64,000 nucleotides of DNA from Pseudomonas tohonis (GTDB lineage Bacteria; Pseudomonadota; Gammaproteobacteria; Pseudomonadales; Pseudomonadaceae). A program made the position numbers and the translations under genes. Positions 58,324 through 64,000 of the stretch are shown here, piece after piece (the first letter of the stretch is position 1; every line of letters starts with the position of its first letter). The DNA is taken from contig NZ_AP023189.1 in assembly GCF_012767755.2 (NCBI RefSeq), positions 496,001 to 560,000 on the forward strand. Reading direction: 5' to 3'. The notes under the pieces were generated by a model. It ran no database searches. It saw only the letters and a list, made by a program, of their open reading frames with translations, and had not been told where the DNA came from.

Positions 58324-59667
58324 GTGTTGAGAAAGTTTGCAATTCTGCTTCTGGCCTCCTGTGCCCTGCAGGCGCAGGCCAAGGTCGGTGCCGACGATGC
58401 CGCGCGGCTCGGTGGGGAGCTGACGCCGCTGGGCGGTCAGCGTGCGGGCAATACCGAGGGTTCGATCCCGGCGTGGGACGGCGGCCAATCGACGCCGCCA
58501 GCGGGCTACCAGCCCGGCATGCACCACCCCGACCCTTTCGGGGCCGAGGCCCCCAAGTACGTCATCAACAGCAAGAACGTCGGCCAGTACGCGGCGCAGC
58601 TGCCGGCCGGCCTCAAGGCGCTGGTGGAGACCTACCCGGACTACTCCGTGCGCGTGTTCCCCACCCATCGCAGCGCCGCGGCGCCGCAGCGCATCTATGA
58701 CGCCACCCGCTTCAACGCCCTCAACGGCGAGCTGATCGCCGGCGGCAACGGTGTGCAGGGCGTGGCGGCGGGCATCCCCTTCCCGATCCCTTCCAGCGGC
58801 CTGGAAGTCATCTGGAACCACATCCTGCGTTACCGCGGCGACCAGATCCACTTCGTCACCAACCAGGCGGCGGTGCTGGCCAACGGCAGCTACAACCTGC
58901 TCAAGCTGGATCGCAACATCTACTTCGTGTACGGCCGTGACGGCGTGCAGCCGAAGGACCTGGGAAACACCATCTTCTATTACAAGTACGCCGTCGTAGC
59001 GCCGGCCAAGCTGGCCGGTTCCGCGCTGGTGGTGCAGGAGACCCTCGACCAGGTGCTGTCGATCCGCAAGGCGTGGCGCTTCAACCGTGGCGAACGCCGC
59101 GTGCGTCGCCTGCCGATGCTGGCCTACGACACCCTGCAGCCGGACACCAACGGCATGGCCACCGCCGACGTCGTCGACTCCTACAACGGTGCCCCGGAGC
59201 GCTACGAGTGGAAGCTGGTGGGCAAGCAGGAAACCCTGGTGCCCTACAACAGCTACGCCGTGCACCAGAAGGGCATCCCCTACGATCAGATCCTCAAGAC
59301 CAAGTTCGTCAACCCGGACCTGCTGCGCTACGAGCTGCACCGCACCTGGGTGGTCGAGGCGACCCTGCGCAAGGGCTTCGCCCACCCCTATGCCAAGCGC
59401 CGCTTCTACATAGACGAGGACAGCTGGCAGATTCTCGCGGTCGACCTGTACGACAAGGACGGCCAGTTGATCGGCCTGCAGGAAAGCCACCCGATCAGCT
59501 ACTACGATGTACCGATGTTCGGCAGCACCCTGGAGACCATCTACGACTTCAAGGGCGGCCGCTACTTCGCCGATGGCCTCGACAACAACGAGCCCATGTA
59601 CGACTTCAACGCGCCCCTGAGCCCGCGTGACTTCACGCCGCAGGCCCTGCGCCGCGAAGGCAACTGA
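58324..59667 (+). CDS. DUF1329 family exported protein
   Basis: A 447-residue exported protein with a short signal peptide (1-20, LLASCALQAQAK). It has the DUF1329 pattern: RLGGELTPLGGQRAGN at the mature N-terminus, GTIPAW-like EGSIPAWDGG, PFPIP, VWNHILRYRG-like EVIWNHILRYRG, and the C-terminal DFNAPLSPRDFTPQALRR. The start is GTG at 58324, six bases after AGGAG. DUF1329 proteins are usually encoded beside DUF1302 outer-membrane proteins and RND-type exporters; no such partner lies here. Related folds bind lipids (LolA/LolB-like), so an envelope lipid role is inferred. Confidence 0.87.
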   Translation: MLRKFAILLLASCALQAQAKVGADDAARLGGELTPLGGQRAGNTEGSIPAWDGGQSTPPAGYQPGMHHPDPFGAEAPKYVINSKNVGQYAAQLPAGLKALVETYPDYSVRVFPTHRSAAAPQRIYDATRFNALNGELIAGGNGVQGVAAGIPFPIPSSGLEVIWNHILRYRGDQIHFVTNQAAVLANGSYNLLKLDRNIYFVYGRDGVQPKDLGNTIFYYKYAVVAPAKLAGSALVVQETLDQVLSIRKAWRFNRGERRVRRLPMLAYDTLQPDTNGMATADVVDSYNGAPERYEWKLVGKQETLVPYNSYAVHQKGIPYDQILKTKFVNPDLLRYELHRTWVVEATLRKGFAHPYAKRRFYIDEDSWQILAVDLYDKDGQLIGLQESHPISYYDVPMFGSTLETIYDFKGGRYFADGLDNNEPMYDFNAPLSPRDFTPQALRREGN

Positions 59668-59691
59668 TATTCCGGCCTGCCTGGCCACTCC

Positions 59692-59715
59692 AGCCGCCCT
59701 TCGGGGCGGCTTTTT
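59692..59715 (+). terminator. Rho-independent terminator with UUCG tetraloop
   Basis: AGCCGCCC (59692-59699), loop TTCG, GGGCGGCT (59704-59711) then TTTT, 24 bases after the DUF1329 stop. Confidence 0.93.
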
Positions 59716-59768
59716 ATTGGGCGCGAAGTGTCGTCCGGGCGTGCGGGGCAGGCCGAGTCCGCGCGTCG

Positions 59769-60023
59769 CTAGTTGATCATTTCCGCGCCGATGATGGTCT
59801 GCTCCGGCAGGGCTGGCGGGGCAGGGCTGATCTGCATGTACTTGATGCTCTCGCGGGGGATGAGCAGCAGGTCGCCGTCCACCTCGATGCTGACGAACGA
59901 CGACTCCATCTGCTTGCGCAGCCCGCGCGCGACCTCGACCGGGTCGCTGGACTGCTGGGGAAAGCGCAGCGCCAGGCGCTGGCCGTCCTGGAAGTGCATG
60001 TAGAGATGCTTGATCGGCTTCAT
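59769..60023 (-). CDS. Conserved small hypothetical protein
   Basis: An 84-residue cytoplasmic protein, MKPIKHLYMHFQDGQRLALR..., with a beta-rich N-terminal half and a predicted helix at about 28-42 (VEVARGLRKQMES). I recognise no domain. It reads like a small regulator-type fold, but no DNA-binding motif is visible. The DUF3392 gene on the same strand lies 57 bases downstream, so the two may share a transcript. Confidence 0.7.
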   Translation of the reverse strand: MKPIKHLYMHFQDGQRLALRFPQQSSDPVEVARGLRKQMESSFVSIEVDGDLLLIPRESIKYMQISPAPPALPEQTIIGAEMIN

Positions 60024-60080
60024 GGCGTGCTCCGTGTCGATGACGTGGCGGCCAGTGGCCGCCGGAGCGTGCCCTGGGCC

Positions 60081-60404
60081 TCAGTTGCGGTCGGCGAGGA
60101 CGCCGATCAGGAAGAAGACTAGTAGCAGGACGGGTGCCAGGGTGTAGTTGTTGAAATAACCCAGGCCCTTGGCCAGCCAGGGGGTGAGGAAGATCATCGC
60201 CAGGCCGTAGCCCAGCGCGCACAGGGCGACGAACAGCAGTGTGCGGAAGAGGAAGTTGAGGCCGCCGATGCGTTGCTGGATCCAGGCGTTGATGCCGGGG
60301 CCGAGCAGCACCAGCAGAGTCGCCATGATGGCCAGGGAGATGTCGTAGAGGTGGCTGCGGCTCCAGCGGGAGAGGGTCGCGACCAGGTCCAGAAGCAGGT
60401 CCAT
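60081..60404 (-). CDS. DUF3392 family membrane protein
   Basis: A 107-residue protein with three predicted helices (about 22-42, 50-72 and 86-104), carrying the DUF3392 signature WSRSHLYDISLAIMATLLVL and INAWIQQRIGGLNFLFRTLLF. Function unknown. It lies 16 bases after hemW on the same strand, so it is probably co-transcribed. Confidence 0.85.
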   Translation of the reverse strand: MDLLLDLVATLSRWSRSHLYDISLAIMATLLVLLGPGINAWIQQRIGGLNFLFRTLLFVALCALGYGLAMIFLTPWLAKGLGYFNNYTLAPVLLLVFFLIGVLADRN

Positions 60405-60420
60405 CCGTTGTCCTTAGCCC

Positions 60421-61635
60421 TCAGGGCAGGAAGTGTTGCAGCAGGTCGTTGAGGAACAGCTGGCCTTCCCGGGTCGCCACCAGGCGTGCCGGGTCGGCGT
60501 CCAGCAGGCCGCGAGCCTCGGCTTCGCGGCGTGCTTCGGCGAGGCCGGAGAGCGGCAGGCCGGTGCGCGTCGTGAACAGCTCGGCCTGCACGCCGTCGGT
60601 GAGGCGCAGCACGTTCATCAGGAACTCGAAGGGCAGCTCGCCGGCGTCCAGCACCCGCTCGCCGGCCTGGAAGGGCTTGCTCCTGTCCAGGTAGTCCTTG
60701 GGCAGGCGGGTCTTCCAGGTGCGCACGATGTGCCCGGCCGGATCGCTCAGCTTGGCGTGGGCGCCGGCGCCGATGCCAAGGAAGTCGCCGAAGGTCCAGT
60801 AGTTGAGGTTGTGCCGCGCGCGCCGGCCTTCCCGGGCATAGGCGGAGACCTCGTACTGGGCGTAGCCGTGCTCGGCCAGGAGCGCCTGACCGGCCTCCTG
60901 GATGTCCCAGAGGATGTCGTCCTCGGGCAGCTCCGGTGGCTGGGTCCAGAACACCGTGTTCGGCTCCATGGTCAGCTGGTACCAGGACAGGTGCGTCGGT
61001 GCCTGCTCGATGGCGATGCGCAGGTCGTCCAGGGCGTCCTCGATGGATTGCTCCGGCAGGCCGTGCATCAGGTCGAGGTTGAAGTTGTCGAAGCCGGCCT
61101 TGCGCGCCATGTCGGCGGCGCGGATCGCCTCGCCGCCGTCGTGGATGCGGCCCAGGGCCTTGAGCTTGGCTTCCTGGAAGCTCTGCACACCGATGGACAG
61201 GCGATTGATGCCCAACTGCCGGTAGGCGGAGAACTTGGCCTGCTCGAAGGTGCCCGGGTTGGCTTCCAGGGTGATCTCGATGTCGCGGGCGAAGGGCACG
61301 CGCCGCTCCACGCCATCCAGCAGGCGGCCAAGGGCGTTGGCGCTGAACAGGCTGGGCGTGCCGCCACCGAAGAAGATCGAAGTCAGCTCGCGACCGTGGA
61401 CGTGGCGCAGGTCCGCGTCCAGGTCCGCCAGCAGCGCGTCGACATAGGCCTCCTCGGGCAACTCGGGGCCGGCGGCATGGGAGTTGAAATCGCAGTACGG
61501 GCACTTGCGCACGCACCACGGGATGTGGATGTAAGCCGCCAGAGGCGGCAGCTGGAAGCTCGAAGCTGCAAGCGGCAAGTTTGGAGCTTCTTCGCTTGTG
61601 GCTTGCAGCTCGTGGCTTGCAGCTTCCTTCTTCAT
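60421..61635 (-). CDS. hemW: Radical SAM heme chaperone HemW, with repeat-derived N-terminal extension
   Basis: A 404-residue radical SAM protein. The [4Fe-4S] cysteines are Cys-41, 45 and 48 in [31 protein letters not shown] and the C-terminal HemN-type domain follow. HemW binds and delivers heme rather than oxidising coproporphyrinogen. Residues 5-29 are unlike family N-termini: the DNA coding for them (about 61551-61623) is an inverted repeat of GAAGCTGCAAGC-type units, a common Pseudomonas extragenic repeat. The ATG at 61635 overlaps the rdgB stop as ATGA, so the extension is probably translated. A TTG within it (residue 20) is an alternative start. Confidence 0.92.
   Translation of the reverse strand: MKKEAASHELQATSEEAPNLPLAASSFQLPPLAAYIHIPWCVRKCPYCDFNSHAAGPELPEEAYVDALLADLDADLRHVHGRELTSIFFGGGTPSLFSANALGRLLDGVERRVPFARDIEITLEANPGTFEQAKFSAYRQLGINRLSIGVQSFQEAKLKALGRIHDGGEAIRAADMARKAGFDNFNLDLMHGLPEQSIEDALDDLRIAIEQAPTHLSWYQLTMEPNTVFWTQPPELPEDDILWDIQEAGQALLAEHGYAQYEVSAYAREGRRARHNLNYWTFGDFLGIGAGAHAKLSDPAGHIVRTWKTRLPKDYLDRSKPFQAGERVLDAGELPFEFLMNVLRLTDGVQAELFTTRTGLPLSGLAEARREAEARGLLDADPARLVATREGQLFLNDLLQHFLP
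61551..61630. repeat. AAGCTGCAAGC-type imperfect inverted repeat inside the 5' end of hemW
   Basis: Units GGAAGCTCGAAGCTGCAAGC (about 61555-61574) and GGCTTGCAGCTCGTGGCTTG followed by CAGCTTCC (about 61601-61628) are inversely related, with a further CTTCTTCGCTTGTGG half-unit between. Similar CTGCAAGC-rich elements occur between genes throughout Pseudomonas (recalled). Here the element is in frame. Confidence 0.65.
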
Positions 61636-62225
61636 ATCCCCAACCGCTGCTTCAACAGGGCCATGGCGCGGGCGCGATGGCTGAAGCGGTTCTTCTCGGC
61701 GGGCGGCATCTCGGCGCTGGAGCAGTCGCCCTCCGGCACCCAGAACAGCGGGTCGTAGCCGAAGCCGTGTTCGCCCCGGGCCTCGAAGAGGATGCGGCCG
61801 CGCCAGACGCCTTCGCAGAGGATCGGCAGCGGGTCGTCGGCGTGACGCATCAGCGCCAGGGAGCAGATGAACTGCGCGCCGCGCTCGGCTTCCGGCACGT
61901 CCTTCAGAGCGGCCAGCAGCTTGGCGTTGTTGGCCGCATCACCCTGGCCGTCGGCGTAGCGCGCCGAGTAGATGCCGGGGGCGCCGCCGAGGAAGTCCAC
62001 GGCCAGGCCGGAGTCGTCCGCCAGGGCCGGCAGGCCCGATACGCGGGCGGCGTTGCGCGCCTTGAGGATGGCGTTCTCGACGAAGGTCAGGCCGGTTTCC
62101 TCGGGTTCGACGTCGCTGAACTCGCCGATCGAGCGCACACGCACGCTGTCGCCGAGCATGGCCTGGAGTTCCTTGAGCTTGCCGGCGTTGTGGCTGGCCA
62201 GCACCAGTTCTTTGAAGGGCATCAT
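61632..62225 (-). CDS. rdgB: dITP/XTP pyrophosphatase RdgB
   Basis: A 197-residue HAM1-family enzyme hydrolysing non-canonical purine triphosphates to keep them out of DNA. The family signatures are present: [11 protein letters not shown] (about 9-19), [14 protein letters not shown] (about 46-59), [23 protein letters not shown] (split; about 66-88), FGYDPLF and the C-terminal SHRARA. The start is the first of two adjacent ATGs (62225 or 62222); the first overlaps the DUF4426 stop as ATGA. The stop overlaps hemW. Confidence 0.95.
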   Translation of the reverse strand: MMPFKELVLASHNAGKLKELQAMLGDSVRVRSIGEFSDVEPEETGLTFVENAILKARNAARVSGLPALADDSGLAVDFLGGAPGIYSARYADGQGDAANNAKLLAALKDVPEAERGAQFICSLALMRHADDPLPILCEGVWRGRILFEARGEHGFGYDPLFWVPEGDCSSAEMPPAEKNRFSHRARAMALLKQRLGI

Positions 62226-62641
62226 TCGTCTGGGAAGAATTCCTGGTCGAAGTTGAAGGTGTTCGGCGCGCCTCCGCCCTGCTGCACCGTCAGGGTGAAG
62301 TTGAGCATCTCGCGCTGGCTGAAGGGGAACTGCGCCAGGTAGTAGATGGCGCCGCCCTCGTTGACCTGCTTGAAGGTGAGCGGGGTGACCTTGCCGAGCA
62401 GGTCCTTGACCTGGCCGCTGACCTGGGCGGTGCTGGCCTTGCCGGCCTTGAGCACGGCGATATTGACCACGCCCTGGGTCTTGCTGCGGATCAGGCCGAC
62501 GGCGGCGGCGACATCGGGCTGCAGGAAGCTCGAGTTGAAAGCGCTGTAGTGCACATCCAGGTCGCCGAATGTCTGCTTGCGTTCGGCTGCTGCCGGCAGG
62601 GCCAGGCACAGGGCGAAGAGGAAAAGGGTCAGGCGGCGCAT
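62222..62641 (-). CDS. DUF4426 family exported protein
   Basis: A 139-residue protein with a signal peptide (1-19, [10 protein letters not shown]) and the DUF4426 pattern [22 protein letters not shown] near the mature start. It ends [11 protein letters not shown]. Function unknown; it is regularly encoded between metW and rdgB in Pseudomonas. It starts 15 bases after metW on the same strand. Confidence 0.87.
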   Translation of the reverse strand: MRRLTLFLFALCLALPAAAERKQTFGDLDVHYSAFNSSFLQPDVAAAVGLIRSKTQGVVNIAVLKAGKASTAQVSGQVKDLLGKVTPLTFKQVNEGGAIYYLAQFPFSQREMLNFTLTVQQGGGAPNTFNFDQEFFPDE

Positions 62642-62656
62642 GGTGGCGGTCTCCAG

Positions 62657-63277
62657 TCAGATCGCGATACGGCTTTCCAGCACGCTGGGGCCGCTGACGC
62701 GATAGATGCCGATCTCACCCAGGAGATTAGGCCATAGACGGCTTCCCAGGTTGTGGCGGTGCTCATGGTCGACCGCCAGGCGGTCGAGCACCTTCATTTT
62801 CATGTCCCGGCACATGGCCTCGAAGTCCTTGAAGGTGCAGAAGTGGATGTTCGGCGTGTTGTACCAGGTGTACGGCAGGAACTCGGACACCGGCATGCGG
62901 CCGTTGCGCGCGAGGTACCAGCGGCAGCGCCAGTGGCCGAAGTTGGGGAAGGTGATGATGCACTGGCGGCCGACGCGCAGCATCTCTTCGAGGATGCGGT
63001 CGGGGTAGTGCACGGCCTGCAGCGCCTGGGTCATCACCACCACGTCGAAGCTGTTGCTGGCGAAGTTGCCCAGGCCCTTGTCCAGGTCCTGCTCGATGAC
63101 GTTGACGCCCTTGCCGATGCACTGGGCGATGTTGTCCGGGTCGATCTCCAGGCCGTAGCCGGTGACCTGCTTGTGGTCACGCAGCCAGGCCAGCAGTTCG
63201 CCGTCGCCGCAGCCGAGGTCGAGCACGCGGCTGCCGGCGGGGATCCAGTCCTGGATGATTTCGAGGTCGGCGCGCAC
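62657..63277 (-). CDS. metW: Methionine biosynthesis protein MetW
   Basis: A 206-residue SAM-methyltransferase-like protein. Motif [16 protein letters not shown] is near 19-33, and [20 protein letters not shown] is in the middle (split). MetW is required with MetX for homoserine acylation in Pseudomonas and is encoded directly after it, here 10 bases downstream. Whether it methylates anything is unknown. Confidence 0.95.
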   Translation of the reverse strand: MRADLEIIQDWIPAGSRVLDLGCGDGELLAWLRDHKQVTGYGLEIDPDNIAQCIGKGVNVIEQDLDKGLGNFASNSFDVVVMTQALQAVHYPDRILEEMLRVGRQCIITFPNFGHWRCRWYLARNGRMPVSEFLPYTWYNTPNIHFCTFKDFEAMCRDMKMKVLDRLAVDHEHRHNLGSRLWPNLLGEIGIYRVSGPSVLESRIAI

Positions 63278-63287
63278 GGTGGCTCCC

Positions 63288-64000
63288 TTAGACGGCGATG
63301 CGGTTCATGTAACCGCTGAAGGCTTGCAGGTAACGCGGGATCGGCATGAGGAAGGCGTCGTGGCCCTGCGGCGCGTCGATCTCCAGGTAGCAGACGTTCT
63401 TCCGCGCGGCGGTGAGGGCGTCGACGATCTCCCGCGAGCGGGCCGGGGAGAAGCGCCAGTCGGTGGTGAAGGACATCACGCAGAAGTCCGCCGTGGCGCC
63501 GGCCAGGGTCCTGGCCAGGTCACCGTCGTGGGCCGCGGCCGGGTCGTAGTAGTCCAGGGCCTTGGTCATCAGCAGGTAGGTGTTGGCGTCGAAGCGGCCG
63601 GAGAATTCCTCGCCCTGGTAGCGCAGGTAGCTCTCCACCTGGAACTCGACGCTGTGGAAGTCGTAGTTGAGCTTCTCGCTCTTCAGGCCGCGGCCGAATT
63701 TCTCACCCATGGCATCGTCGGAGAGGTAGGTGATGTGGCCGACCATGCGCGCCAGCATCAGGCCGCGCTTGGGGATCACGCCCTGGTCCTGGAAATGGCC
63801 GCCGTGGAATTCCGGGTCGGTGAGGATGGCCTGGCGCGCCACTTCGTTGAAGGCGATGTTCTGCGCCGAGAGCTTGGGCGCCGAGGCGATAGCCAGGCAA
63901 TGGCGCACGCGCTCGGGGTAGCTGATAGTCCATTGCAGGGCCTGCATGCCGCCGAGGCTGCCGCCGACCACGGCGGCCCACTGGCTGATGCCCAGGGTGT
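63288..64000 (-). CDS. metX: Homoserine O-acyltransferase MetX (5' end beyond the window)
   Basis: The C-terminal 237 codons of an alpha/beta-hydrolase-fold acyltransferase, activating homoserine for methionine synthesis. The nucleophile elbow [14 protein letters not shown] (63930-63974 region) is GxSxGG. The acid Asp is in [10 protein letters not shown] and the catalytic His in PQGHDAFLM near the end. In Pseudomonas MetX enzymes the acyl donor is often succinyl-CoA despite the acetyltransferase label, and the residues deciding this are partly outside the window. The true start is to the right of 64000. Confidence 0.95.
   Translation of the reverse strand, partial: TLGISQWAAVVGGSLGGMQALQWTISYPERVRHCLAIASAPKLSAQNIAFNEVARQAILTDPEFHGGHFQDQGVIPKRGLMLARMVGHITYLSDDAMGEKFGRGLKSEKLNYDFHSVEFQVESYLRYQGEEFSGRFDANTYLLMTKALDYYDPAAAHDGDLARTLAGATADFCVMSFTTDWRFSPARSREIVDALTAARKNVCYLEIDAPQGHDAFLMPIPRYLQAFSGYMNRIAV

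Overview
This window is a chromosomal segment of a high-GC Pseudomonas, most likely of the P. aeruginosa / P. resinovorans side of the genus (inference). The evidence is strongly GC-biased codon use, Pseudomonas-type extragenic repeats, and a gene order that matches, from memory and without a search, the P. aeruginosa PAO1 block from the polyamine transporter PA0323-0326 through rpiA-ilvA, ptsP, lgt-thyA, folA, ilvD, pfpI, mutM, coaD, lao, ftsYEX-rpoH, mtgA, thiSG, trmB, hemW and rdgB to metW-metX. No tRNA, rRNA, CRISPR array, prophage or insertion sequence was seen. Most of the window is core genome, with a few accessory insertions.

Layout. 1-5200: leftward polyamine-type ABC transporter (binding protein, two permeases, ATPase), a repeat-bearing gap and an AraC regulator. 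5331-8366: an SdiA-regulated-type periplasmic protein, a Sel1-like lipoprotein and rpiA. 8508-12245: ilvA, then a compact cassette of two paralogous small membrane proteins flanking an SDR/DoxX fusion. 12252-20184: HAD hydrolase, rppH-ptsP, a PAS-GGDEF cyclase, an NRDE protein, a TauE/SafE transporter and lgt-thyA. 20335-26971: a leftward GTPase/DUF2868 membrane pair, a secreted glycerophosphodiesterase, folA, a phosphoesterase and an NCS2 purine/pyrimidine permease. 27183-33728: a small orphan gene, ilvD, an unusual secreted phosphatase with hemopexin repeats, an rRNA methyltransferase and pfpI. 33863-38558: HDOD protein, mutM (its start codon appears lost), an acyltransferase, a small envelope protein and a Na/Pi symporter. 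38569-45850: ggt, ferredoxin, coaD and the long-chain-alcohol oxidation locus laoA-laoB-laoC with divergent laoR. 45847-50255: hydrolase, rsmD and an M16 peptidase pair. 50397-54469: ftsY-ftsE-ftsX-rpoH. 54528-64000: small membrane proteins, mtgA, thiS-thiG-trmB, a DUF1329 protein, and the leftward run metX-metW-DUF4426-rdgB-hemW, with metX cut by the window edge.

How genes work together. Several groups are tightly coupled by ATGA/GTGA overlaps: the polyamine transporter, lgt-thyA, ftsY-ftsE-ftsX, rsmD-hydrolase, and DUF4426-rdgB-hemW. laoA/B/C oxidise long-chain alcohols to acids under LaoR, and a palindrome sits exactly inside the predicted laoC promoter spacer. MetW and MetX act together in methionine synthesis.

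Most notable observations: the expected ATG of mutM is AGG, so the catalytic N-terminal proline could not be made normally; a gene-end repeat has been absorbed in frame into the N-terminus of hemW; a secreted phosphatase carries a hemopexin-like propeller; and ftsY contains eight perfect tandem copies of a hexanucleotide.
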